Below are positions 9,557-20,541 of a DNA stretch of 64,000 nt, one piece after another; the stretch's first letter is position 1; the number at the start of each line of letters is the position of its first letter. Under the pieces are notes generated by a model that was not told where the DNA came from, searched no databases, and was given only the letters and a program-made list of their open reading frames with translations. Location: NCBI RefSeq assembly GCF_024756255.1, contig NZ_JANUHB010000001.1, positions 1,426,001 to 1,490,000 of the forward strand, written 5' to 3'. Position numbers and translations under genes: made by a program. This DNA is from Massilia agilis (GTDB lineage Bacteria > Pseudomonadota > Gammaproteobacteria > Burkholderiales > Burkholderiaceae_D).

Positions 9557-9594
9557 TGCTTGAGTTGGCGTACTGGTGGACTGTCGCGCCCCGC

Positions 9595-11454
9595 TCAAAT
9601 ATCCAAGTGCGAGATGAGCATCCGCCGCCGGTCGGAATCCGGCTCCACCGCCGCCTCGCCATGGGCGCCGAGCGACAGGCCGACCGCCATGATATCGATG
9701 AGCAGCAGTTGCAGGATCCGCGAGATCATCGACAGGAAGGTCGTGCTGTCCTCGCTGTGATCGACCGCCAGGCAAACCGTCGCCTTCTTGGCCAGCGCCG
9801 ACTTGCTGCTGGTGATGGCAATGACATCCGCCCCCGCCGCGCGTGCCTTGTCCACGGCCGCCAGCAGCTCCGGCAGCTGGCCCGAGGTCGAGATCGCGAT
9901 CACCACGTCGCCCGGGCCGAGCAGCTCGGCCGCCAGCGTGAACAGGTGCGAGTCGCCATACGACGAGGTCGGGATCCGGAAGCGGAAGAACTTGTGCTGC
10001 CCGTCCAGCGCAACCACGCGCGCGTTCCCCATCGCGTAGAACTCGACCCGCCTGGCCTTGCGCAGGATGTCGATGGCACGGTCGATCGAGTTGACGTCCA
10101 TCTGGTCGCGGAACTTGAGGATGGCCGAGACCGTGTTGTCGATCACCTTGGCCGACAGGTCGTGCGTGCTGTCGCTCATGCGCACCTGGCTGTGGCGCAC
10201 CGGGATGGTGCCCGTCAGGCTGCCCGCGAACTTGAGCTTGAAGTCGGCCAGGCCCGAGAAACCGAGCGAACGGCAGAAGCGGATCACGGTCGGCTGGCTC
10301 ACGTCGGCCAGGCGCGCGATTTCTGCAATCGGCTCGGACAGCACCTTGCGCGGGTGTTCCAGCACCAGCGTGGCGACGCGCTGCTCGGCTGGCGAGAGCT
10401 CGTGCTGCAGGTGCTGCACGCGCTCCATGAGGGTGTTGGCGCCGCTGCGCCCGCGCAGGTGCTCGGACAGGATGGTGGCCACCCCGAACAGCGCAGGGTT
10501 GGGCGTCATGATCACGTAGGTCGGGATCTGGGCGATGTAATCGGTGAAGCGACCCTTGGCTTCGAAGCGGGCGCGGAACGGCGACGCGGCGAACCACTCG
10601 GCAATGCGCGGCACGATGCCGCCGCCGATGAAGATGCCGCCAAACGCGCCCAGCGTGACCGCCAGGTTGGCAGCGGCCCCGCCCAGCATGCCGGCAAAGC
10701 ATTCGAGCACTTCCAGGCACAGCTTGTCGTTCTGCTCCAGCGCGGCGCTCACGATCTCGGCCGCGGTGCGCGGCGGCGCCTGCACGCCATTGCGCTGTGC
10801 GAGCGCGCGGTGGATCAGTTCCAGGCCGGGCCCGGAGATCAGGCGCTCGTTCGATACGTGCGGCCACTCGCGCCAGGCGTACTGCAGGATTGCGAATTCA
10901 CGCTCATCGGCCGGGGCAAAGTTGACGTGGCCACCCTCGCTGCCGAGCGTGACGAAGCCATCGACGGTCGGGATCACGCCCGAGACGCCCAGGCCCGTTC
11001 CCGGCCCCAGCACGCCGGCCACCGCATGCTGCTGCGCCTGGCCGCCGCCGATTTGCATCAGGTCCTGGGGCTTCAGGCCCGGCAGCGCCATTGCCAGCGC
11101 GGTGAAATCGTTGACGATCAGGAGCGTCTGCAGGCCCAGCTCGCGCCGCACCGCTTCGGTCGAGAACTGCCAATCGCGGTTGGTCATGCGGATCATGTCG
11201 CCGCTTATCGGGTTGGCCAGCGCAAACGCGGCGTGCGCGATCCGCGTGCCGGGATGGTGCGCGAGGTAGGCGTGCAACAGCGCGACAATGCCGCTGTAGT
11301 CGTCGCAGCGCAGCACTTCGACCGCGCGCAGCAGGCCCGGCGCGGTCTCGAGCGCAAAGCGCGCATGCGTGGCGCCGATGTCGGCCACCAGGCGCGGACC
11401 GTCCGGGTATGCGCTGCGGGTTGTTTTTTGTTCGTTGTCGTGTTCGGTGCTCAT
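9595..11454 (-). CDS. glk: Bifunctional glucokinase / RpiR-type (HexR-like) transcriptional regulator, copy 2
   Basis: A 619-residue paralogue of the protein at 3028-4875 with the same order: glucokinase domain (LVADIGATHARFALE, GPGTGLGVSG, GSEGGHVNFAP), RpiR helix-turn-helix (SQPTVIRFCRSLGFSGLADF) and SIS domain (EFYAMGNARVVALDGQHKFF). The two differ mostly at the N-terminus and in the linker. The ATG at 11452-11454 (protein starting MSTEHDNEQ) was chosen; an in-frame extension to 11586 overlaps the end of the upstream amylase gene and is unlikely. It is the last gene of a minus-strand run: MFS transporter, phosphoglucomutase, amylase, glk. The gap to the amylase is 91 bases. Two copies could respond to different sugar phosphates or expression conditions; this is inference. 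Confidence 0.92.
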   Translation of the reverse strand: MSTEHDNEQKTTRSAYPDGPRLVADIGATHARFALETAPGLLRAVEVLRCDDYSGIVALLHAYLAHHPGTRIAHAAFALANPISGDMIRMTNRDWQFSTEAVRRELGLQTLLIVNDFTALAMALPGLKPQDLMQIGGGQAQQHAVAGVLGPGTGLGVSGVIPTVDGFVTLGSEGGHVNFAPADEREFAILQYAWREWPHVSNERLISGPGLELIHRALAQRNGVQAPPRTAAEIVSAALEQNDKLCLEVLECFAGMLGGAAANLAVTLGAFGGIFIGGGIVPRIAEWFAASPFRARFEAKGRFTDYIAQIPTYVIMTPNPALFGVATILSEHLRGRSGANTLMERVQHLQHELSPAEQRVATLVLEHPRKVLSEPIAEIARLADVSQPTVIRFCRSLGFSGLADFKLKFAGSLTGTIPVRHSQVRMSDSTHDLSAKVIDNTVSAILKFRDQMDVNSIDRAIDILRKARRVEFYAMGNARVVALDGQHKFFRFRIPTSSYGDSHLFTLAAELLGPGDVVIAISTSGQLPELLAAVDKARAAGADVIAITSSKSALAKKATVCLAVDHSEDSTTFLSMISRILQLLLIDIMAVGLSLGAHGEAAVEPDSDRRRMLISHLDI

Positions 11455-11545
11455 TGCGTCCCTGTGGGTCGGGACGCTCGTCCCGGAACGCGCGTAGGAT
11501 ACCACTGAACGACAGGCCCCAGAACAGGGCTCGCCGCACGCCGCT

Positions 11546-13195
11546 TCAGTCCTGGGCGACCAGCGCCAGCGGGCCGGCAGAAGCAAACTGCACCTTGCCG
11601 CCCGCGACCACGGCCGTCTGGCCCGTGTACCAGTCGCGCACGGTCTGCCCGTCCATGAACACGCCGGACACCGCGATCGGCACCGGGTGGTCGCGCGGCA
11701 GGTCGAGCGCCACCACCACGCGGTCGACGACGCCGCCGCTGTCGTAGGTGCGCTTGAAGGTGTACGGGCTGGCCTGGATCATCTGGTGCACGCCCGCCCC
11801 GACTGCCATGTGCGCGTGGCGAAAGCGACCCAGCCGCGCCCAGTGGTCGCGCACGTCGCCGACGCGGTAGCCGCCACGCTGGGCATTGGCGGCCAACTCG
11901 TCCCAGTTCATGAACGAGCGCAGGTTGGCGTCGCCTTCAGCCCCGTCGACCTTGAGCAGCCGCGCCGTCTCGTCGCCGTAATAGATCTGGGCAGCGCCGG
12001 GCGCCAGCAGCAGCTTGTTGGCGGTCTCGAACGGGCGCTCGCGCAACGCGTCGAACGGGGTGGCATCGTCGTGCGAGCTGACGTAGTTGAGCACCGAACG
12101 CCCCTTGAGCGGGCCGTTCAGCGCGGCCGAATAGCTGGAAAACAGCTGCTCGTAGCTTTGGCGCGCGTCCGACTTCATGCTGAAGTTGATCATGCTGTCA
12201 AAGCCGTTGTCGTAGTAATCGACGGTTTCTCCGCCCTCGCTGAACAGGCGGCCGCTGGCGATCGAATAGTTGTACACCTCGGCCGTCATGAAGAACGGCA
12301 GGTCGCCGACGCGCTTGGACGGATTGGCGCGCTTCCACTCTTCGTAGGCCAGGCTGGCCTGCTTCTTCAGGTCCTTCCAGATACCGGGCTCGGTGTGCTT
12401 GACGGTGTCGGCCCGAAAGCCATCGAAGCCATACTTGCGCACCCAGTCCGCGTGCCACTTGACCAGATAGTAGCGCGGTGCGCGCGGGTAGCCGGTGCGC
12501 TTGAAGAACTGGTCGAGCTCGCGCACTTCGCGCTCGAAGCGGCCCTCCTTCTTCCACTTGGCCACCAGCGCCGGCGGCAGCGGCACGCTGGCGTTGCTGT
12601 CGGTGCGGATGTCCGGCAGGTTGGCCACCAGCGTGCAGTCGCGCATGGTCTTCACGTCCTTGTAGGTGCACTTGGGCGTGGTGCGCACCCAGCCTGCCGG
12701 CCACACCGGGTCCTGATCGGTAACGGGGCCGGTGTGGTTCATCACGACGTCGAGCAGCACGCGGATGCCCTTCGCATGCGCCGCATCGACCAGTTTGCGC
12801 ACGTCGTCCCCGGTGCCGAGGTTGGCGTCGACGGCGGTGAAGTCACGCGCCCAGTAGCCGTGAAAGCCGTAGCTCTTGCCCGTGCCCTCGTCGGTGCCGG
12901 CGTGGATCTGCTCGACCGGCGGCGTGATCCAGATCGCGTCCACGCCCAGGTCGTTGAAGTAGCCCTCGTTGATTTTCGCCGTGATCCCGGCCAGGTCGCC
13001 ACCCATGTAGCCGCGCAGCGTGGCCGCGTCATCGCGCCGTCCGTACGCGTGGTCGTTGGACGGGTCGCCGTTGTTGAAACGGTCCGTCATCACCAGGTAC
13101 ACGGTCGCGTTCTCCCACGCGAAGGGCCTGGCCGGGGCGGCGGATGCATAGCCACAGGCCAAAGCAAGCGAAACGGCGAGAGCGGTTGATTTCAT
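11546..13195 (-). CDS. Exported GH13 alpha-amylase
   Basis: A 549-residue enzyme with signal peptide (MKSTALAVSLALACGYASA) and a GH13 barrel starting AWENATVYLVMTDRFNNGDPSND. The catalytic residues are Asp263 (GFRADTVKH), Glu306 (FMTAEVYNY) and Asp376 (SSHDDATPF). Organisation resembles periplasmic MalS-type alpha-amylases (GH13_19). It should cut alpha-1,4 bonds in starch or longer maltodextrins in the periplasm or outside. It sits between phosphoglucomutase (31-base gap upstream) and the second glucokinase fusion, so it is probably part of that operon. Confidence 0.9.
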   Translation of the reverse strand: MKSTALAVSLALACGYASAAPARPFAWENATVYLVMTDRFNNGDPSNDHAYGRRDDAATLRGYMGGDLAGITAKINEGYFNDLGVDAIWITPPVEQIHAGTDEGTGKSYGFHGYWARDFTAVDANLGTGDDVRKLVDAAHAKGIRVLLDVVMNHTGPVTDQDPVWPAGWVRTTPKCTYKDVKTMRDCTLVANLPDIRTDSNASVPLPPALVAKWKKEGRFEREVRELDQFFKRTGYPRAPRYYLVKWHADWVRKYGFDGFRADTVKHTEPGIWKDLKKQASLAYEEWKRANPSKRVGDLPFFMTAEVYNYSIASGRLFSEGGETVDYYDNGFDSMINFSMKSDARQSYEQLFSSYSAALNGPLKGRSVLNYVSSHDDATPFDALRERPFETANKLLLAPGAAQIYYGDETARLLKVDGAEGDANLRSFMNWDELAANAQRGGYRVGDVRDHWARLGRFRHAHMAVGAGVHQMIQASPYTFKRTYDSGGVVDRVVVALDLPRDHPVPIAVSGVFMDGQTVRDWYTGQTAVVAGGKVQFASAGPLALVAQD

Positions 13196-13226
13196 TCAGG
13201 GTCCCTTGTTGTTGTGGTTGGTCGAA

Positions 13227-16267
<3,041 letters not shown>

Positions 16268-16345
16268 TTCCACTTGATGTGTCTCCGGTGACGCCCCTTG
16301 AGCTCGGGCGCTTGATGTCTTGCGCTGGCAGGCTGGGCCATGTTT

Positions 16346-16360
16346 TGTAGCAAAATAACA
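16346..16360. promoter_or_regulatory. HexR-like box upstream of minus-strand MFS gene
   Basis: TGTAGCAAAATAACA matches 10 of 12 fixed positions of TGTARTnnnAYTACA. It lies 79 bases upstream of the MFS start, in the divergent region between the two transporter genes. Confidence 0.5.
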
Positions 16361-16433
16361 TGGCGATTTCTGAGTGTCAATTGAACAGTTTCCATTGTAG
16401 AATCGGGATGACCGCATCGCCACACCGGCGTTT

Positions 16434-16448
16434 TGTAGTCAAACAACA
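16434..16448. promoter_or_regulatory. HexR-like box upstream of plus-strand MFS gene
   Basis: TGTAGTCAAACAACA matches 11 of 12 fixed positions of TGTARTnnnAYTACA and ends 23 bases before the ATG at 16472. A possible -10 (TAGAAT) lies at 16398-16403, which would place the box just downstream of transcription start, a repressing position. Confidence 0.6.
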
Positions 16449-16471
16449 CAACAACAGGACGGGGACATCAC

Positions 16472-17740
16472 ATGCTGCCGATGCAAAGGCGCCTCTCGAA
16501 CTTCTTCTACACGGTCATCAGCTTGCCAGCCACGGCGATGGGCACCGCGCTGTGCATCCAGATCTCGGCGCTGTCCTGGCTGCTCTCGACCAAATACCAC
16601 CTCGACATCCACGAGATCGGCGTGGTGTGGGCGGCCGGGCCGGCCGCGGGCATCCTGGGCCAGATGATCATCGGCCTGATCAGCGATGGCACCTGGTTCT
16701 GGGGCGGGCGGCGGCGGCCGTTCATCCTGATCGGTGGAGCGCTGGCAGCGCTGTCGCTGTTCCTGCTGCCTCGCATCGACCTTGTGGCGAGCATGCTCGG
16801 CGTGGGCAACCTGCTGGTGGTCGCGGTGATGGTGGCGCTCACGCTCGACATCTCGATCAACATCAGCTTCAACCCAACCCGCTCGCTGATCGCCGACCTC
16901 ACGCCCGAGGGCGACGCGCGCACGCGCGGCTACACGTGGATGCAGACCATCTCCGGCTTCTGGGGCGTGATGGCCTACCTGGTCGGCGCCTTCATCGACA
17001 ACTATGCGCTCATTTCGATGGGCGTGGTGCTGGTGCTGGCGTTCTCGGTGCTGCCGATGTTCCTGGTCGAGGAGCCGCGCGAGCTGGCCCCGGCCGAAAC
17101 GCAGGCTGCCACCACGACCGAATGGAGCCAGCTGTGGCGCATCTTCCTCGCGCACGGCTTCACCTGGCTGGGCGTGCAGTCGATGTTCGTGTACATCATC
17201 TCGTTCATCCAGCAGCACATCGTCGCCGCCGGCTCGGCCGACGCCGCGGGCCAGTCCGGGCGGGTGATTGCGATTTCGTTCGCGGTGATGAACGTGGTCG
17301 GCTTCATCCTGCCGGCGGCGGTGCTGGCGCCGCTGGTGGCGCGCTTTGGCCGCGTGCGCGTGCACGTGGCGTGCGTGGCGACGATGGCAGCGGCTTACCT
17401 GGCCATTGCGCTGGCCGCGCGCAGCGCCCCAATGTTGTATGTGCTGATGGCGGTGGTCGGCATCGGCTGGGCCGCCGTGGTGTCCCTGCCGTTCGCGGTG
17501 ATGAGCGAAAAGGTGGACAAGAGCCGCATGGGCTTCTTCATGGGCCTGTTCAACTTGTCCGTGGTGCTGCCGCAGCTGCTCTCGACCCAGGTTGGCTTCG
17601 CGCTCAAGGACGCCGCCGACAAGAGCTTGCTGTTCTATATCTGCGCCGCGTGCCTGGCCGTCTCCGCGCTGCTGTGGTGCCTGGTCAGCGACAGCAAGAA
17701 CGTGGCGGCGAGCGCCGCGCAGCCGGTATCGGCACACTGA
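16472..17740 (+). CDS. MFS sugar transporter, second SLC45-like carrier
   Basis: A 422-residue membrane protein with about 12 hydrophobic segments, distantly related to its divergent neighbour. The cytoplasmic loop ISDGTWFWGGRRRPFILIGG between helices 2 and 3 and NPTRSLIADLTPEGDARTRG are typical of SLC45/sucrose-type carriers. In context it probably imports maltose, maltodextrin or a related glucoside. The gene is followed after 13 bases by an esterase gene with a strong ribosome site, so the two form an operon. Two carriers back to back suggest split substrate ranges, for example short versus longer oligomers, but this is inference. Confidence 0.85.
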   Translation: MLPMQRRLSNFFYTVISLPATAMGTALCIQISALSWLLSTKYHLDIHEIGVVWAAGPAAGILGQMIIGLISDGTWFWGGRRRPFILIGGALAALSLFLLPRIDLVASMLGVGNLLVVAVMVALTLDISINISFNPTRSLIADLTPEGDARTRGYTWMQTISGFWGVMAYLVGAFIDNYALISMGVVLVLAFSVLPMFLVEEPRELAPAETQAATTTEWSQLWRIFLAHGFTWLGVQSMFVYIISFIQQHIVAAGSADAAGQSGRVIAISFAVMNVVGFILPAAVLAPLVARFGRVRVHVACVATMAAAYLAIALAARSAPMLYVLMAVVGIGWAAVVSLPFAVMSEKVDKSRMGFFMGLFNLSVVLPQLLSTQVGFALKDAADKSLLFYICAACLAVSALLWCLVSDSKNVAASAAQPVSAH

Positions 17741-17753
17741 AAGGAGCACGACC

Positions 17754-18602
17754 ATGAATGCACTCAAGGCAGCCCTTGCCGCCTTCACCATCATCGCCTT
17801 GCAAGCCAATGCGGCCGATGTACCGGCGCGACCGTCCACCGCCCTGCCCGGGGTTTCGCTGCTGCCCACGCAGCTGGAGATGCCGGGCCTTGGGCGCCAG
17901 CGCCAGCTGCGCATCTACCTGCCGCCCGGTTACGCCAGCTCGCACAAGCGCTACCCGGTGCTGTACATGCACGACGCGCAGAACCTGTTCGACGACGCCA
18001 CCTCGTACGCGGGCGAATGGAAGGTGGACGAAACGCTCGATGCGCTGGCGAAGGCGGGCAAGCTGGAACTGATCGTGGTCGGCATCGACAACGGGCAGGA
18101 CAAGCGGATGAACGAGCTCAATGCGTGGGACAACCCGCGCTTCGGGCCCGCCGAAGGGCGGCAGTACATGGACTTCATCGTCAAGGTCGTCAAGCCGCTC
18201 ATCGACAGCAGCTACCGCACGCTGCCCGACCGCGAACACACTGCCATCATGGGCAGCTCGATGGGCGGGTTGATCTCGCACTTTGCGATCAACCAGTATC
18301 CCAAGGTGTTCAGCAAGGCCGGCGTGTTCTCGCCCGCCTACTGGACGGCGCCGCAGTCATACGGCTTTGTCGCGCGCACGCCGCTGCCCAGGGATGCGCG
18401 CGTGTACATGCTGATGGGCGGGGACGAAGGCGACACCATGGTGCCGGACGTGCAGCACATGGCGCAGGTGGTGCGCAACACAGGACTGCCCGCGGACCAC
18501 ATGGTGCTGAAAATCGTGCCGGGGGCGCATCACAACGAGGGCTTCTGGAGCGGTGAGTTCAAGGAGGCCGTGCTGTGGCTGTTCTCCCCCACCACCAAAT
18601 AA
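17754..18602 (+). CDS. Exported alpha/beta-hydrolase esterase (enterochelin-esterase / esterase D-like)
   Basis: A 282-residue protein with signal peptide (MNALKAALAAFTIIALQANA). The fold is the esterase D-like alpha/beta hydrolase: LRIYLPPGYASSHKRYPVLY, the HDAQNLFDD segment, the nucleophile elbow GSSMGG with Ser169, and the late His in GAHHNEGFW. It would hydrolyse an ester, possibly removing acyl groups from carbohydrates, or be of the carbohydrate-acting kind often found in polysaccharide loci; the substrate cannot be read from sequence. ATG 17754 has AAGGAG ten bases upstream, within the gap after the MFS gene. A family-B repeat begins at the base after its TAA. Confidence 0.82.
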   Translation: MNALKAALAAFTIIALQANAADVPARPSTALPGVSLLPTQLEMPGLGRQRQLRIYLPPGYASSHKRYPVLYMHDAQNLFDDATSYAGEWKVDETLDALAKAGKLELIVVGIDNGQDKRMNELNAWDNPRFGPAEGRQYMDFIVKVVKPLIDSSYRTLPDREHTAIMGSSMGGLISHFAINQYPKVFSKAGVFSPAYWTAPQSYGFVARTPLPRDARVYMLMGGDEGDTMVPDVQHMAQVVRNTGLPADHMVLKIVPGAHHNEGFWSGEFKEAVLWLFSPTTK

Positions 18603-18709
18603 CGTCGTCCCCGCGGAGGCGGGGACCCGTGGACCGTTTGCGCAACCTCGTCGCCTGACGCCGCTGGCTGACCATGCTCAGCATGGGTCCCCGCCTCCGC
18701 GGGACGACG
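18603..18709. repeat. Inverted pair of repeat family B
   Basis: Two inverted units (left CGTCGTCCCCGCGGAGGCGG, right ending CCGCGGGACGACG) lie between convergent genes. The left unit starts immediately after the esterase stop TAA; the right unit ends three bases before the deaD stop. The stem bases differ from the 9437-9556 pair by compensating changes (CCCCGC...GCGGGG rather than CCCGGC...GCCGGG), showing that pairing is conserved. Confidence 0.85.
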
Positions 18710-18712
18710 TGA

Positions 18713-20479
18713 TCAGGATTGGGCTTTGCGGTACGGCTTCTTGCCGTTGCCCTTCTCCGCAAAGCGGCGATCGCCGCCCTTCTTCGCACCGGCCTTCTTG
18801 GGCGCAGGCGCTTCGCCATCCCGGGTGATGTTGAGCTGCTGCCCAGCCACCCACACCTTTTTCAGGTGCTCCATCAGGTCCGGCGGCAGGTCGGCCGGCA
18901 GGTCGAGCATGCTGAAGTCGTCGTAGATCTCGATGCGGCCGATGTGCTTGGCGTTGATGCCAGCCTCGTTGGCGATCGCGCCGACGATGTTGCCCGGCTT
19001 GACGCCATGTACATGCCCCACCTCGATGCGGTAGGTCCCCATCCCAGCCTCGGGCGTGTGGGCCACGCGCTCACGCTTGTAGCCCGGCGCCGCTTCGCCG
19101 CGCGGTGCGCGCTGGTTGCGCTCGTCCCAGGTGGGTTCCGGGCGCGGCTCGCGTTCCGGCTTTTCCAGCAGCAGCGGCATGTCGCCCCGGCCCAGCTTGG
19201 CCAGCGCGGCGGCAATGTCCACCGCCGGCACGTCCTGCTCGCGCTCGTATTCCTCGATCAGCGAGCGGAACACCTCCAGTCCGCCGGCGGCCAGCGTTTC
19301 GGTGATCTGGTCCTTGAATTTGGCGATGCGCACCTCGTTCACCGCCTTCACCGTCGGCAGCGTGAGCGGCGACACCGGCTGGCGCGTGGCGCGCTCGATG
19401 GCCTTGAGCAGCCCGCGCTCGCGCGGCGTGATGAACAGGATCGCCTCGCCGCTGCGGCCGGCGCGCCCGGTGCGGCCGATGCGGTGGGTGTAGCTTTCGG
19501 GGTCGGACGGCACGTCGTAGTTGATCACGTGGCTGATGCGTTCCACGTCCAGTCCGCGCGCGGCGACGTCGGTGGCCACCAGGATGTCGATGCGGCCGTC
19601 CTTGAGCTGGTCGATGGTGCGCTCGCGCTGCTGCTGCGCCATGTCGCCGTTGATGGCGGCGGCCGCAAAGCCGCGCGCCTGCAGTTTGCTGGCCAGCTCC
19701 TCGGTGCCCAGCTTGGTGCGCGCGAAGATGATCATGCCGTCGAACGGTTCGGCTTCCAGAATGCGGGTGAGCGCGTCGAGCTTTTGCATGCCCGCCACCA
19801 GCCAGTAGCGCTGCGTGATGTTTTCGGCGGTGCTGGTCTTGGCCGCCACCGTGACCTCGGCCGCGTCGCGCAGGTAGGTCTTGGCGATGCGCTTGATCTG
19901 CGGCGGCATGGTGGCCGAGAACAGCGCGGTCTGGCGCCCCTCGGGCGTCTGCTGCAGGATGTGCTCGACGTCGTCGATGAAGCCCATGCGCAGCATCTCA
20001 TCCGCTTCGTCCAGCACCAGCGTCTTCAGCTGCGACAGGTCGAGCGAGCCTTTTTCGATATGGTCGATCACCCGGCCCGGCGTGCCGACGACGACGTGCA
20101 CGCCGCGGCGCAGCGCCGCCAGCTGCGGGCCGTAGCTCTGGCCGCCGTAGATCGGCAGGACGTGGAAATTCTTGGTGTGCGAGGCGTAGCTCTGGAACGC
20201 TTCGGCGACCTGGATCGCCAGTTCGCGCGTGGGCGCGAGCACCAGCGCCTGCGGCGCGTGCTGCCTGATGTCGAGCGTCGCCACGATCGGCAGGGCGAAC
20301 GCCGCCGTCTTGCCGGTGCCGGTTTGCGCCTGGCCGAGCACGTCGCGCCCCTGCATCAGCAAGGGAATGGTGGCGGCCTGGATCGGCGAAGGCGTTTCGT
20401 AGCCAAGCTCGCGAAGCGCCTTCAGTACGGACGCGGGAAGGTTAAGCTCGGCAAACGCGGCAGGAGAGGTATCAGGCAT
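18713..20479 (-). CDS. deaD: DEAD-box ATP-dependent RNA helicase, CsdA/DeaD type
   Basis: A 588-residue helicase. Motifs in order: Q motif (GYETPSPIQ), Walker A (AQTGTGKTA), PTRELA, GTPGR, DEAD (LVLDEADEML), SAT, ARGLDV and HRIGRTGRAGR. A C-terminal DbpA-type RNA-binding domain (MGTYRIEVGHVHGVKPGNIV) and a basic tail (KKAGAKKGGDRRF) follow, as in CsdA/DeaD. It unwinds RNA in ribosome assembly and mRNA turnover, especially in the cold. It splits the sugar locus and has no functional tie to it that I can see. A short hairpin terminator separates it from the upstream transpeptidase gene. Confidence 0.95.
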   Translation of the reverse strand: MPDTSPAAFAELNLPASVLKALRELGYETPSPIQAATIPLLMQGRDVLGQAQTGTGKTAAFALPIVATLDIRQHAPQALVLAPTRELAIQVAEAFQSYASHTKNFHVLPIYGGQSYGPQLAALRRGVHVVVGTPGRVIDHIEKGSLDLSQLKTLVLDEADEMLRMGFIDDVEHILQQTPEGRQTALFSATMPPQIKRIAKTYLRDAAEVTVAAKTSTAENITQRYWLVAGMQKLDALTRILEAEPFDGMIIFARTKLGTEELASKLQARGFAAAAINGDMAQQQRERTIDQLKDGRIDILVATDVAARGLDVERISHVINYDVPSDPESYTHRIGRTGRAGRSGEAILFITPRERGLLKAIERATRQPVSPLTLPTVKAVNEVRIAKFKDQITETLAAGGLEVFRSLIEEYEREQDVPAVDIAAALAKLGRGDMPLLLEKPEREPRPEPTWDERNQRAPRGEAAPGYKRERVAHTPEAGMGTYRIEVGHVHGVKPGNIVGAIANEAGINAKHIGRIEIYDDFSMLDLPADLPPDLMEHLKKVWVAGQQLNITRDGEAPAPKKAGAKKGGDRRFAEKGNGKKPYRKAQS

Positions 20480-20499
20480 GGGAGTGATTCTTCGGTGCT

Positions 20500-20525
20500 A
20501 AAAGACCGACAGTTTACTCTGTCGG
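20500..20525 (-). terminator. Rho-independent terminator downstream of L,D-transpeptidase gene
   Basis: On the minus strand CCGACAG-AGTAAA-CTGTCGG forms a perfect 7-bp stem followed by TCTTTT. It lies 17 bases after the transpeptidase stop and before deaD. Confidence 0.65.
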
Positions 20526-20541
20526 CCCGATACCGAGGGCA

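Noticed and set aside
9511..11508. Long plus-strand open frame opposite glk copy 2
   Set aside because: It is an antisense shadow; the minus strand encodes a conserved glucokinase-RpiR protein.
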